A DNA stretch of 64,000 nt from Lactococcus termiticola (GCF_003116835.1 NZ_BFFO01000008.1:1-64000); one strand, 5' to 3'. Shown: positions 42,824-51,956, counted from the stretch's first letter. Numbers and translations are program-made. The notes: generated by a model not told the origin, from the letters alone.

Positions 42824-42905
42824 CAAAGCCATGTGATAAAAGGATAAACAGTCACTTTTCTATATCAAAAACATCTCGCTTTTCCTATAGAAAAAATGAT
42901 TTCAC

Positions 42906-42934
42906 TTGACATTAAAAACAAAAGGCATTATGAT
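42906..42934 (+). promoter_or_regulatory. topA promoter
   Basis: TTGACA (42906-42911), 17 nt, TATGAT (42929-42934). It shows that the in-frame TTG at 42906 and the ATG codons at 42930-42935 are not starts. Confidence 0.8.
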
Positions 42935-42968
42935 GAAGGAAGCAAATCCAAATAAAGGAAGGCGTCCT

Positions 42969-45137
42969 ATGCCAACAGCTACTAAAACTAAAGCAAAAAC
43001 AACGACTAAAACGACAACAAAGGCAAAATCTAAAACTGCCACAAAAACTAAGAAAAAGGCGACGAAGATTGTCAAGGGCAAGAATCTGGTTATCGTCGAA
43101 TCACCAGCCAAGGCGAAGACCATCGAGAAGTACCTGGGTCGCAACTACAAGGTCGTGGCCTCCGTCGGCCACATCCGTGACCTGAAGAAGTCTTCTATGT
43201 CTGTCGACATTGAAAACAATTACGAGCCTCAATACATCAATATCCGTGGGAAGGCTCCACTGATTAATAACCTCAAAAAAGAAGCCAAAGCTGCCAAGGC
43301 CGTCTATCTCGCAAGTGACCCGGACCGAGAAGGAGAAGCCATCTCATGGCATTTGGCCCACATTCTTGATTTGGACCTCAAAGAAAAGAACCGGGTGGTC
43401 TTCAACGAAATCACGAAGGATGCCGTCAAAGACGCCTTTAAGAGTCCTCGCTCTATCGATGTTGACTTGGTTGATGCCCAGCAGGCCCGCCGTGTCCTCG
43501 ACCGTCTGGTCGGCTACTCCATTAGCCCCATCCTCTGGAAGAAGGTCAAGAAGGGTCTTTCTGCCGGCCGTGTCCAATCGATTGCTCTCAAGCTCATCAT
43601 TGACCGTGAAAATGAAATCAACGCCTTTGTGCCTGAAGAATACTGGTCTATTGACGGTGACTTCAAAAAGGGCACTAAGAAGTTCAAGGCCAATTTCTGG
43701 GGTGTCGATGGCAAGAAAAAGGCTCTGGCTAACAATGAAGATGTCCTTACTGTCATGGAACGCCTGAGTTCTGACGAATTTAATGTTGACAAGGTAGAGA
43801 AGAAGGAACGCAAGAGGAATGCTCCTATGCCTTACACGACCTCAACCATGCAACAGGATGCGGCCAATAAAATCAACTTCCGGACCCGGAAGACCATGAT
43901 GGTCGCCCAACAGCTCTATGAAGGGCTAACCCTCGGTGCGCAAGGCCACCAAGGGCTAATCACCTATATGCGTACCGACTCAACCCGTATCTCGCCGGTC
44001 GCTCAAGGTGCTGCTGCCAGCCTCATCACTGAAAAATTTGGGGCCAAATATAGCAAGCATGGCTCTAAGGTCAAGAATGCCGCCGGCGCCCAGGATGCCC
44101 ACGAGGCCATCCGCCCTTCAAACGTCTTTAACACGCCTGAGTCAATCGCAAAATACCTGGACAAGGACCAGCTCAAGCTCTATACACTCATCTGGAATCG
44201 CTTTGTGGCTAGCCAGATGACGCCTGCTGTCTTTGATACCATGAAGGTCAACCTCTCACAAAACGGCGTGATTTTTGTGGCCAACGGCTCGCAAATCAAG
44301 TTTGACGGATACTTGGCCGTCTACAATGACACCGACAAGAACACCATGCTACCAGACATGGAAGTCGGCGATACCGTCAAGAAGGCAGCTCTGAAGCCAG
44401 AACAGCACTTCACACAGCCACCTGCCCGCTATTCTGAAGCGACCCTGATTAAGACGCTGGAAGAAAATGGCGTTGGCCGGCCTTCGACCTATGCTCCGAC
44501 ACTTGAGACCATTCAACGGCGTTACTATGTGAGGCTTGCTGCCAAGCGTTTTGAGCCAACTGAGCTGGGTGAAATTGTCAATAAACTTATTGTGGAGTTC
44601 TTCCCTAATATTGTCAATACAGAATTTACAGCAGAAATGGAGAAAGACCTGGATGCTGTCGAAGATGGTAAACGACGATGGGTAGAGGTCGTCGACCAAT
44701 TCTACAAACCTTTTGAAAAGGAACTCGTCAAGGCAGAAGATGAGATTGAAAAAATCCAAATCAAGGACGAGCCAGCCGGCTTTGACTGTGATGTCTGTGG
44801 CCACCCTATGGTCATCAAGCTCGGTCGCTTCGGCAAGTTCTATGCTTGTAGCAATTTCCCTGAATGCCACAACACCAAGGCCATCGTCAAGGAAATCGGC
44901 GTGACCTGTCCAACCTGTGGCGAAGGTCAAATCATAGAACGCAAGACCAAGAAGAACCGGCTCTTCTACGGTTGCTCACGCTATCCTGAATGTGATTTCA
45001 CCAGCTGGGACAAGCCCGTCGGCCGTACCTGCCCTAAATCTGGCCACTTCCTCGTTGAGAAGAAGGTCCGCGGTGGTGGTAAACAGGTCGTCTGTTCTGA
45101 TGCTGAGTGTGATTATCAGGAAGAGAAGATTAAATAA
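42969..45137 (+). CDS. topA: DNA topoisomerase I
   Basis: 722 residues from ATG 42969, with AAAGGAAGG 6 nt upstream. The first 36 residues are a Thr/Lys-rich tail. TOPRIM follows ([17 protein letters not shown] and [13 protein letters not shown]), then the catalytic Tyr in [14 protein letters not shown]. The C-terminus carries three zinc-ribbon-like repeats: CDVCGHP...CSNFPEC, CPTCGEG...CSRYPEC and a third starting CPKSGH that has lost a cysteine. It relaxes negative supercoils. Confidence 0.95.
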   Translation: MPTATKTKAKTTTKTTTKAKSKTATKTKKKATKIVKGKNLVIVESPAKAKTIEKYLGRNYKVVASVGHIRDLKKSSMSVDIENNYEPQYINIRGKAPLINNLKKEAKAAKAVYLASDPDREGEAISWHLAHILDLDLKEKNRVVFNEITKDAVKDAFKSPRSIDVDLVDAQQARRVLDRLVGYSISPILWKKVKKGLSAGRVQSIALKLIIDRENEINAFVPEEYWSIDGDFKKGTKKFKANFWGVDGKKKALANNEDVLTVMERLSSDEFNVDKVEKKERKRNAPMPYTTSTMQQDAANKINFRTRKTMMVAQQLYEGLTLGAQGHQGLITYMRTDSTRISPVAQGAAASLITEKFGAKYSKHGSKVKNAAGAQDAHEAIRPSNVFNTPESIAKYLDKDQLKLYTLIWNRFVASQMTPAVFDTMKVNLSQNGVIFVANGSQIKFDGYLAVYNDTDKNTMLPDMEVGDTVKKAALKPEQHFTQPPARYSEATLIKTLEENGVGRPSTYAPTLETIQRRYYVRLAAKRFEPTELGEIVNKLIVEFFPNIVNTEFTAEMEKDLDAVEDGKRRWVEVVDQFYKPFEKELVKAEDEIEKIQIKDEPAGFDCDVCGHPMVIKLGRFGKFYACSNFPECHNTKAIVKEIGVTCPTCGEGQIIERKTKKNRLFYGCSRYPECDFTSWDKPVGRTCPKSGHFLVEKKVRGGGKQVVCSDAECDYQEEKIK

Positions 45138-45189
45138 TTTGTTTCTTAGGTCCTACTAGTCACCGTTTCGTTACAGAAATCCCGAAAAA

Positions 45190-45300
45190 TACTGTGAGGT
45201 CGAAAGCAAAGCGTTGCTTTCATTGCTAAAAGGTGAGCCCTAGGGACTCGCCTTTTGTCTTATTTTACAGCGCTTCTCGGGATTTCTTCCACTTCATTAG
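45190..45300. repeat. Intergenic repeat family 2, copy after topA
   Basis: GCAAAGCGTTGCTTTC, ATTGCTAAAAGG, the hairpin GGTGAGCCC-TAG-GGACTCGCC, CCTTTTGTCTTATTTTACAG and ATTTCTTCCACTTCA align with the copy at 34284-34383. Stem bases differ in a compensating way. It is followed directly by family 1 copy C. The 45138-45659 stretch has no gene. Confidence 0.7.
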
Positions 45301-45309
45301 TGCCAATAG

Positions 45310-45400
45310 CTCTGGAGACCTGCAAGGCTCCGGATTTAGGAATGGATGCCAGAGACTTCGCTTCTGGCCACACAGCTTTTTCAACTGTTTTCTGGAAGCT
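45310..45400. repeat. Intergenic hairpin repeat family 1, copy C
   Basis: Core at 45338-45370 (ATGGATGCC-AGA-GACTTCGCT, then TCTGGCCA) matches copies A and B with no gaps over 33 nt. The preceding GGAGACCTGCAAGGCTCC hairpin corresponds to the inner stem of the others. The right edge GTTTTCTGGAAGC is similar. The outer arms no longer pair well, so this copy looks eroded. Confidence 0.7.
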
Positions 45401-45486
45401 AACGCCTCCTTGCTATAAGCCCAGCTTCAGCTTTCTAATAGTTCATCCAAAGCTTACAGAATTGTAAGTTTCCACACTCCTATTAC

Positions 45487-45495
45487 TGCTATACT
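45487..45495 (+). promoter_or_regulatory. Extended -10 of the DM13 lipoprotein gene
   Basis: TGC-TATACT. Transcription would start near 45502, giving a 155-nt leader. Confidence 0.6.
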
Positions 45496-45501
45496 AGCCT
45501 T

Positions 45502-45645
45502 GGGAGTCCAACTCTCAAATAAAAAATAAAAGGAGGGAGAGATTATAAGGGAAGAATCTTCTTGAGTTGTTGACCGTCTTCTCAAGGGGATGACAAGGCT
45601 TTCCGGGACTCCAAACGGGAAGCCTTGTCTTGTTTTTGACACTCA
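45502..45645 (+). ncRNA. Structured leader with terminator before the DM13 gene
   Basis: Hairpins: GGGAGT-cca-ACTCTC at the 5' end, CTTGAG...CTCAAG (45559-45584), then GACAAGGCTT...AAGCCTTGTC (45592-45632) followed by TTGTTTTTGA, an intrinsic terminator 22 nt before the start codon. GGAGTCC near the 5' end can pair with GGACTCC in the terminator loop. The layout is that of transcriptional attenuation. No known class is recognised. Confidence 0.55.
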
Positions 45646-45659
45646 TAGAAAGGATTCTT

Positions 45660-46148
45660 ATGAAGAAAAAGCATAAACTATTTGGCCTGCTCATGCTTGC
45701 CTGTGCAAGTTTCCTCTTCCTTGCGGCCTGTTCTAAGGCTGACAGCAAGGATTCGAGCAAGTCATCATCGTCGTCGACTAGCCAATCGTCCTCATCAACT
45801 TCAAGTAGCAGTAGTAGCTCTGGCTCATCAGCCTCAAAAGCGTCCACTGTCACAGATAAAAAGGGAACATTCAGTGGCCTGAACAGCAACAAGGTTTCTG
45901 GGACGGTGACGGTCTCTAAAAACAAGGTCAGCCTCTCAAACTTCAAGACTGATGAGGGGCCCGACCTCAAGATTTATCTGACCAAGGATGGCAATGTCAA
46001 AAGCGGAAAGGTCCTCAAAAAAATCGACCTGAAGGCAGAAAGCCAGAGCTTTGACGTCCCGTCAGGTGTTGATGTCAGCCAGTACAACTCTGTCGTCATC
46101 TGGTGCGACAAGGCCCACGTCGGCTTTGGAGAAGCAAAACTTGCATAA
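45660..46148 (+). CDS. DM13-domain lipoprotein
   Basis: 162 residues from ATG 45660 (GAAAGGA upstream). The signal peptide ends in lipobox LAAC (Cys about 24). A Ser-rich linker (about 28-62) leads to a DM13 domain (KKGTFSGLNSNKVSGTVTV ... DEGPDLKIYLTKDG ... VVIWCDKAHVGFGEAKL), a fold found in predicted extracytoplasmic electron-transfer or redox proteins. The single conserved Cys in IWCDK is present. Function in Gram-positives is unproven. Confidence 0.85.
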   Translation: MKKKHKLFGLLMLACASFLFLAACSKADSKDSSKSSSSSTSQSSSSTSSSSSSSGSSASKASTVTDKKGTFSGLNSNKVSGTVTVSKNKVSLSNFKTDEGPDLKIYLTKDGNVKSGKVLKKIDLKAESQSFDVPSGVDVSQYNSVVIWCDKAHVGFGEAKLA

Positions 46149-46156
46149 ATTTTCAA

Positions 46157-46186
46157 TCAATCTCAGATTAAATGAGATTGATTTTT
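46157..46186 (+). terminator. Terminator after the DM13 gene
   Basis: TCAATCTCA-GATTAAA-TGAGATTGA followed by TTTTT; 9-bp perfect stem. Confidence 0.85.
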
Positions 46187-46219
46187 CATTTTCAAAACAT
46201 TCTAATCTTGCCCTTGATA

Positions 46220-46228
46220 TGGTAAAAT
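46220..46228 (+). promoter_or_regulatory. Leaderless-type promoter of trmFO
   Basis: Extended -10 TGG-TAAAAT ends 6 nt before ATG 46235; no -35 of quality and no Shine-Dalgarno. Confidence 0.5.
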
Positions 46229-46234
46229 AAAAGC

Positions 46235-47575
46235 ATGAAAAAAACACATATCAATGTTATCGGGGCTGGCCTCGCTGGCTCTGAGGCGGCCTATCAGATT
46301 GCCAAGCGGGGCATCCCTGTCAAGCTCTATGAGATGCGGGGCGTCAAGGCAACCCCACAACATAAGACGGATAAATTTGCTGAGCTGGTCTGCTCAAACT
46401 CACTGCGGGCGGCGGCCATTACCAATGCTGTCGGCCTCCTCAAAGAAGAGATGCGACAGCTCGATTCTGTCATCATCCAGGCGGCAGAAGCGACTTCAGT
46501 CCCTGCAGGTGGTGCCTTGGCTGTTGACCGGGAGGGCTTTTCAGACTTTGTGACTAATGAGGTCATGAACCATCCCTTGATTGAAGTCATCCGGGAGGAA
46601 ATTACCAGCCTGCCCAAAGATGAGATTACTATCATTGCGACTGGTCCTCTGACAAGTGATGCACTTGCTAAAGAAATCCATGAATTTAATGGAGGCGACG
46701 GCTTTTACTTTTATGATGCGGCCGCACCGATTCTTGACATCTCGACGGTCGATATGTCGAAGGTCTACAAGAAATCCCGCTATGACAAGGGCGAGGCGGC
46801 TTATATCAACTGCCCGATGACCAAGGCTGAGTTTCAGGCATTCCAAGAGGCGCTCATCACGGCAGAAGAGGCACCCCTCAACAACTTTGAGGACAAGCTC
46901 AAGGTCTTTGAAGGTTGTATGCCTATCGAAGAAATGGCCAAGCGGGGCTACAAGACCATGCTCTTTGGCCCAATGAAGCCAGTCGGCCTTGAATACCCTG
47001 AAGACTTTGAAGGCCCACATGATGGCGACTTTAAGACACCTTATGCTGTCGTCCAGCTCCGGCAGGACAATGCAGCTGGCAGTCTCTATAATATGGTTGG
47101 CTTCCAGACCCATCTCAAATGGGGCGAGCAGAAACGGGTCTTCCAGATGATTCCAGGACTTGAAAATGCTGAGTTTGTCCGCTATGGTGTCATGCACCGC
47201 AACTCCTACATGGACTCACCAAATCTCCTGACCCAGACCTTCCGCTCTAAACAGCAGGAAAATCTCTTCTTTGCTGGCCAGATGACTGGCGTTGAAGGCT
47301 ATGTCGAGTCAGCAGCATCCGGCCTCGTTGCCGGCATCAATGCCGCCAAGCTCTTTAAGGACGAAGAAGAGGTCGTCTTCCCGAACACGACGGCTATCGG
47401 TGCCCTGCCATACTACGTGACCCACACCGACAGTAAGCACTTCCAGCCGATGAACGTGACCTTTGGAATTATGGCGGAATTGCCTGGCGAACGAATTCGC
47501 GATAAGAAGGAGCGTTATACAAATGTGGCTGAGCGCTCACTTGAGATTCTCAGTGAAATAAAAGAAAGAGTATGA
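46235..47575 (+). CDS. trmFO: Folate-dependent tRNA (uracil-54-C5) methyltransferase TrmFO
   Basis: 446 residues, FAD-binding at the N-terminus ([30 protein letters not shown]), then family segments [35 protein letters not shown] and [19 protein letters not shown]. It makes ribothymidine 54 using methylene-tetrahydrofolate. topA-trmFO-xerS is a common order in Firmicutes; here a lipoprotein gene and the five-gene envelope cluster are inserted in it. The transcript looks leaderless. Confidence 0.95.
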   Translation: MKKTHINVIGAGLAGSEAAYQIAKRGIPVKLYEMRGVKATPQHKTDKFAELVCSNSLRAAAITNAVGLLKEEMRQLDSVIIQAAEATSVPAGGALAVDREGFSDFVTNEVMNHPLIEVIREEITSLPKDEITIIATGPLTSDALAKEIHEFNGGDGFYFYDAAAPILDISTVDMSKVYKKSRYDKGEAAYINCPMTKAEFQAFQEALITAEEAPLNNFEDKLKVFEGCMPIEEMAKRGYKTMLFGPMKPVGLEYPEDFEGPHDGDFKTPYAVVQLRQDNAAGSLYNMVGFQTHLKWGEQKRVFQMIPGLENAEFVRYGVMHRNSYMDSPNLLTQTFRSKQQENLFFAGQMTGVEGYVESAASGLVAGINAAKLFKDEEEVVFPNTTAIGALPYYVTHTDSKHFQPMNVTFGIMAELPGERIRDKKERYTNVAERSLEILSEIKERV

Positions 47576-47593
47576 TGGTCATGCTCTTTTTTT
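47565..47593 (+). terminator. trmFO terminator
   Basis: AGAGTATGA-TGG-TCATGCTCT followed by TTTTTT, overlapping the stop codon. Confidence 0.75.
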
Positions 47594-47653
47594 ACAGAAA
47601 TATTAATAAATTATTTTTGAAACAGGTATATACTTAAATCAAATAAAAAATTA

Positions 47654-47662
47654 TGCTATAAT
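47654..47662 (+). promoter_or_regulatory. Extended -10 of the envelope cluster
   Basis: TGC-TATAAT, 128 nt before the first start codon; a hairpin ATTGTAGA/TCTATAAT with TTTTCT begins just after it (47667-47689). Confidence 0.6.
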
Positions 47663-47730
47663 TAAGATTGTAGAAATCTATAATTTTTCTGACTTTATTA
47701 AGTCATCTAAGTTATATTTCATTCTTAAAT

Positions 47731-47767
47731 AAAGGTTAACCTTTTTCTCTTGCTATGCAAGAGAAAA
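47731..47767 (+). promoter_or_regulatory. Two adjacent perfect palindromes in the cluster leader
   Basis: AAAGGTTAACCTTT (47731-47744) abuts TTTTCTCTTGC-TAT-GCAAGAGAAAA (47743-47767, 11-bp arms). Both lie between the promoter and the AGAAAGG ribosome site. They may be a protein-binding operator plus an mRNA hairpin. Confidence 0.55.
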
Positions 47768-47790
47768 GCTTGTTAGAAAGGTAGACGTCA

Positions 47791-49641
47791 ATGTCAAAAC
47801 AAGAAGATTGGCTTCAGGATTTTGAAGCAAAAAATGGTCGTAAGCCAAGTCTTGAGGAGTTCTCTGAAGCTCAGAAAAATGCTTTTGCTATCGAAGAGGC
47901 TGACCCAAAAGCCTTGTGGCTCGCTGAGTTCAAGAAAGCTGAAGGCCGTGACCCTAGCCTAGCTGAATTTGAAGCAGCTAAAAATAATGGCTTTCAAATG
48001 TCTGAAGCAAAAGCTTCAGAGGAAACAAAGGAAGTCGAAACAGCCGAGGCCGAAGCTCCAGCAGCAGCTGAAGCAGCTCCCCTCTCAACGGAAGAGCAGT
48101 GGATTCAAGACTTTGAAGCAAGAGAAGGCCGTAAGCCTGCTATGAACGAGTTTCTAGCTGCTAAGGCTAACAGCTTCTCGTCCGAAGCTAGTCCAGTAGA
48201 AGCTCAAGAGACAACGCAAGCAACAAATGCCCAGACACAAGTTGCTCCAGCAGCCGCAGCGTACGCTCAGCCTCAGCCTCAAGTGAAGCCAAAAGCTCCC
48301 CGCCAAAAGATGAAAACCAAAACCAAGCTCATCTTGACAGCTTCAGCAGTCGTCGTGGTTGCTGCGGGTCTTTGGGCTACTGGAGAATTTTGGTACTTTA
48401 GCAAGGCTGAACAGCTCAACCGCTATGTGGCAGCCTACAATAAGAACCCAGAAGCTGCGAGTATCGACGGCAAGACCTATATTTGGTCTGACACTAAAAA
48501 AGCCATTAAAAAGACGGATCTCAAGTACAGTCCTAATATGGCGGATAAGATCTCTAAGGATCACCTCTTAGCCGGAACTCAGTTCAAGCAGGATGGCTAT
48601 CAATACTTAGTCTTTCCTAAATACAAGGTCTTCGTAGACCCTGAAAGTTTGACTTTGAAAGCTAACTCTAAAGGTCTTAATCTTTCTGTCAATGGTAATA
48701 AGATTGCCAGCTCGACATCAGCAAACTTCAAGACGACGGTTGCCCGCCTCTTCCCAGGCGACTACAAGATTGATGCCGTTGGTAAAATCAATAACAAGTC
48801 TGTCAATCTCACTAAGACAGTGACCGTTGACCATGCTAATACGGTCGGCAACTTCCAACTCAGCTTCCTTACCTTTAACTTGTATAGTAATCTAGTAAAT
48901 GCGGATGTCTATTCTGGCAAGGATAAGATTGGTAGCCTGACCAACGGCCAGTATAAGTTTGTCGACCTGCCTGTCGTATCAAATGATCAGATTTCTGTTC
49001 AGAAGGCCTTTAAGTCAGGTGTTGCAAAGACCCCAGTCAAGTGGGTTTCTGACATTACAGACGGCGACTCTGTTTATTTGAACTGGGATCAGGAATTGAG
49101 CAACGATACAGCCAAGGAGCTTTTTAGTTCAGCGTTTTCTGATATTTCCTCTGATAACGGTGCTTCATCTGTATTTGAAGGCGGGTCAGATAACAGCTTC
49201 TACAAGGCATTGACTGGGCGTTTTACCCACATGAAGAGCCCTTCTGATGCTACTCACCATCAGGCTTCGAGCATCTCTGTTGAGTCTTCTAACGTGGACA
49301 GCATTACACAAAACGACATCAATGACTATACTGTAAATGTCTCAATCGTTCTGGATGTCTACTATAACAGTGAAAAACAAAACCCTTACTACGGGGACTT
49401 CTATCAAAAACGGACCTTTAGTATCCATGTGAAATATGTCCCACAATCCGATAATGATAGTGATAGTGACAGCTACTATAATAGTAGTAACGATAGTAGC
49501 GATACATCAGGTGGCAACTACAAGAATTTTGTCATTGTCAATGATGCTGGCAATGCTCAGGATGGAGATTCTACTAAGACGACTGTCAAAGACGATACAA
49601 AACATGACTCATCCTATGACGATGACGATAGCGACAACTAA
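47791..49641 (+). CDS. TcaA-like envelope protein with three N-terminal W/FE/GR/P motifs
   Basis: 616 residues. The cytoplasmic N-terminus has three copies of W-x3-F-[EK]-x3-G-R-x-P-x3-E-F-x2-A (about 7-27, 43-62, 105-125) in Ala/Glu-rich linkers, then a basic KTKTK stretch and one membrane helix (about 179-197). The outside part resembles TcaA: KYSPNMADKISKD, YKVFVDPESLTLKANSKGLNLSVNG, RLFPGDYKIDAVGKINNKSVN, and the DSVYLNWDQELSNDTAKELFSSAFSD segment. The end is Asp/Ser-rich. TcaA proteins normally begin with a zinc ribbon; here it is replaced. Role in envelope stress or glycopeptide response is inferred from the family. Confidence 0.7.
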   Translation: MSKQEDWLQDFEAKNGRKPSLEEFSEAQKNAFAIEEADPKALWLAEFKKAEGRDPSLAEFEAAKNNGFQMSEAKASEETKEVETAEAEAPAAAEAAPLSTEEQWIQDFEAREGRKPAMNEFLAAKANSFSSEASPVEAQETTQATNAQTQVAPAAAAYAQPQPQVKPKAPRQKMKTKTKLILTASAVVVVAAGLWATGEFWYFSKAEQLNRYVAAYNKNPEAASIDGKTYIWSDTKKAIKKTDLKYSPNMADKISKDHLLAGTQFKQDGYQYLVFPKYKVFVDPESLTLKANSKGLNLSVNGNKIASSTSANFKTTVARLFPGDYKIDAVGKINNKSVNLTKTVTVDHANTVGNFQLSFLTFNLYSNLVNADVYSGKDKIGSLTNGQYKFVDLPVVSNDQISVQKAFKSGVAKTPVKWVSDITDGDSVYLNWDQELSNDTAKELFSSAFSDISSDNGASSVFEGGSDNSFYKALTGRFTHMKSPSDATHHQASSISVESSNVDSITQNDINDYTVNVSIVLDVYYNSEKQNPYYGDFYQKRTFSIHVKYVPQSDNDSDSDSYYNSSNDSSDTSGGNYKNFVIVNDAGNAQDGDSTKTTVKDDTKHDSSYDDDDSDN

Positions 49642-49669
49642 TTAAATACTCAAGGAGATTTTATCAATA

Positions 49670-50296
49670 ATGGCAACACAAAAAGAATGGTCCGAATTTT
49701 TTGAAATGATGAACAACCGGCCTGCAACAGCAGAAGAACTTCAGGCCGCACTAGTAAATGGGGAATTTGATGCCCCTGCAAGTCCCGAAGCTCCTGCAGC
49801 TCCTCAAGCTGCACAAGCAGCAGCTCCAGTACAGCCCCAAGCACAAGTCCAAGCTCAAGCTGGACCAATGCAACAACAATTTTACGCTCAGCCTCAACAA
49901 GCTATGGCTCCGGGAGCAGGAAGCCTCTGGTTCAAGGACAATTGGGCTGACCTCTTCACAGCAATCGCAGCCTTTCTTGGCTTTATCGCTCTCTTTCTTC
50001 CTGCCTATTCAGGTTATGCAAGCACAGTCAGTTTGGTATCAACAGGGAGTGGTATCTTCGCGATGATTCTTATCATTGCTGTTTTGGCCCTTTCTATCGT
50101 TAGTTTGTTTGTTAAAAACACAATTTTATCTAAGGTTTCAATGATGCTGGCTCTCCTTACATCAGGTTTTGCCTTGGGTATCATTATGCCTCTGACAAAT
50201 GCCGGCGTCGGAAAAATCTTCCTCTTGATTGCTACGCTTGCGATGATTGCACTGCCAGTTGTCAAATCATTCATCGTCAAAGGTGATGCAGCATGA
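49670..50296 (+). CDS. Four-helix membrane protein with one W/FE/R/P motif
   Basis: 208 residues. Residues 7-27 carry the motif (EWSEFFEMMNNRPATAEELQAAL), then an Ala/Pro/Gln-rich linker to about 80, LWFKDNWADLFTAI and four membrane helices. It is a paralogue of the gene at 51189 (same motif, WFK-[DE]-x-W, four helices). CAAGGAGATTTTATCAATA precedes the ATG. It overlaps the carboxypeptidase gene by 4 nt. Family not recognised. Confidence 0.7.
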   Translation: MATQKEWSEFFEMMNNRPATAEELQAALVNGEFDAPASPEAPAAPQAAQAAAPVQPQAQVQAQAGPMQQQFYAQPQQAMAPGAGSLWFKDNWADLFTAIAAFLGFIALFLPAYSGYASTVSLVSTGSGIFAMILIIAVLALSIVSLFVKNTILSKVSMMLALLTSGFALGIIMPLTNAGVGKIFLLIATLAMIALPVVKSFIVKGDAA

Positions 50297-51147
50297 GTAA
50301 ACATCACTCTAAAAAAGTAAAGAAGAAACCATTATTACTTCTTGTACTTTTTTTATTTTTAGTCGCTATTGCTATCATAGCTTTTCTGGTCTGGCCTCAT
50401 CCGCAGAAGCAGGCAAAAAAGGCCAATGATACAAAGACAGAGGTGGTCCTGAAGTCTGCTCCATCTAGCTCAGATGATGCTTCAAGTGAAGTGACTAGTC
50501 CATCATCAAGTCAGGATACAGCAGAAACTAGCTCTGATACACTGCCAAGCGATGTTTCTAAGGATGATTGGGACTTGGTTTTAATCAACCTCAAGCATAG
50601 TCAAAATACAGACTTTAGCTTTCCAGACGGTTTGACGACTATTGATAATGGCCAGCAGGTCGACAGTCGGATTGCTTCAGCTGCAGAGCAATTTTTAGCG
50701 GCTGCCCGTCAGGTCAATCCTGCAGAGCACTTTGTATCTGGCTATCGAAGCTATGCGACTCAGGTTACGACCTTTAACTACTGGGTTTCAACAGAGAAAG
50801 CTAAAGGGCTGAGCCAGGCTGAAGCAGAAAAAGCTGCGATGGCTTATAGCCAACCGCCTGGATCTAGTGAACACATGACTGGTTTAGCCTTTGATATGTC
50901 TAGCGCCAATAGCTTAGGCCAAGCTGATCCTAGCCAAGTCGCTGAGCTTCAGAAAATTGCTGCTCCGCTTGGCTTCATTCTTCGTTTCCCCTATGCACCA
51001 GGCTCAAATGATCCCGGCAGCATCAATCCCTCAACGGGGATCGAATACGAAGATTGGCACTGGCGTTATGTCGGACCAGAAAGTGCAAAATACATTTATG
51101 CTCACCCCGGCATGACACTTGAAGAATACCTAGACTTACTAACTTAA
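50293..51147 (+). CDS. D-alanyl-D-alanine carboxypeptidase, VanY family
   Basis: 284 residues: basic N-terminus, one membrane anchor (about 12-34), Ser/Asp-rich linker and an extracellular peptidase M15B domain. Zinc and catalytic residues are visible in SGYRSYATQ, SSEHMTGLAFDMS (H-x6-D) and YEDWHWRYVG (E-x2-H-x-H variant: Glu, then His-Trp-Arg). It trims the terminal D-Ala of peptidoglycan stems. It starts with ATGA overlap on the preceding gene and lacks the W/FE/GR/P motif, but its place inside the cluster ties that cluster to cell-wall work. Confidence 0.9.
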   Translation: MSKHHSKKVKKKPLLLLVLFLFLVAIAIIAFLVWPHPQKQAKKANDTKTEVVLKSAPSSSDDASSEVTSPSSSQDTAETSSDTLPSDVSKDDWDLVLINLKHSQNTDFSFPDGLTTIDNGQQVDSRIASAAEQFLAAARQVNPAEHFVSGYRSYATQVTTFNYWVSTEKAKGLSQAEAEKAAMAYSQPPGSSEHMTGLAFDMSSANSLGQADPSQVAELQKIAAPLGFILRFPYAPGSNDPGSINPSTGIEYEDWHWRYVGPESAKYIYAHPGMTLEEYLDLLT

Positions 51148-51188
51148 ACAAGAGAAAATAATACAGATAATCGAAAGGAATAATTAAA

Positions 51189-51947
51189 ATGGCAACAAAA
51201 GAAGAATGGAAAAATTACTTTGAAATGATTAACGGTCGTCCACCAGTCTTGGAGGACTTTAAAGCAGCTGTGGCCGCCGGTGAGATTGATCCGGAACCAG
51301 CTGCTGCTACTAATCAAATGGCAGCCAATCAGCCTCTAGCAGCTGCAGGAGCTCAAGCACCAGTGCCAATGATGGCAACAGCTCAAGCGACTAATGGTGG
51401 CTCTAACTGGTTTAAGGAGCAATGGTTGAATCTAAGCATTGCAGTGGCTGGAGTTGTTTTATTGATTCTGCTTTTCATTCCACAACTCGTAGCAAACTTT
51501 TCGGATGGTATTCCATATAGAACATCATCAGGTGGAACAGGCATAGATAATTACAGCTTGAGTCTTGGACTTCTTAACGGTTTTAAATCGAATGATCCAT
51601 CCTTTCAAGCTGAGTCAGCTCAAAAGTATTTTGGGTATTTCAGACTTATCGGTATTTTGCTTTTGATTTTTATTCTGGTGGTCCTCGTCTTTGCTGTCAT
51701 TAACATGTTCGCTAAGCTTTCTATTCTCGATAAGCTTCAAACAGTTATGATGTCTATGACGGCAACATTCGCCTTGATTGTCTCAGTTATCTTTGTTGCT
51801 CTTGGAGGGCTTGTGACAAATCTCGCTAAAAACTCAGGCGATTTTGTAAGTTTACATATTTCTAGCACAGGCGCAATTTTCATGCTCATCTTTAGCTTGA
51901 TCCTCTTAGGTCTAGCTGTCGTACAATCTCTGCTCAGAAAAGCCTAA
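51189..51947 (+). CDS. Four-helix membrane protein with one W/FE/GR/P motif
   Basis: 252 residues. Motif at about 5-26 (EEWKNYFEMINGRPPVLEDF), Ala/Gln-rich linker to about 70, NWFKEQWLNLSIAV and four membrane helices with a larger first outside loop (about 100-145) than its paralogue at 49670. CGAAAGGAATAATTAAA precedes the ATG. Family not recognised. Confidence 0.7.
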   Translation: MATKEEWKNYFEMINGRPPVLEDFKAAVAAGEIDPEPAAATNQMAANQPLAAAGAQAPVPMMATAQATNGGSNWFKEQWLNLSIAVAGVVLLILLFIPQLVANFSDGIPYRTSSGGTGIDNYSLSLGLLNGFKSNDPSFQAESAQKYFGYFRLIGILLLIFILVVLVFAVINMFAKLSILDKLQTVMMSMTATFALIVSVIFVALGGLVTNLAKNSGDFVSLHISSTGAIFMLIFSLILLGLAVVQSLLRKA

Positions 51948-51956
51948 GGAGGCTAC

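Noticed and set aside
42906-42968. Longer N-terminus for TopA from TTG 42906
   Set aside because: TTG is part of a consensus -35 and the -10 follows at 17 nt, so translation cannot start there.
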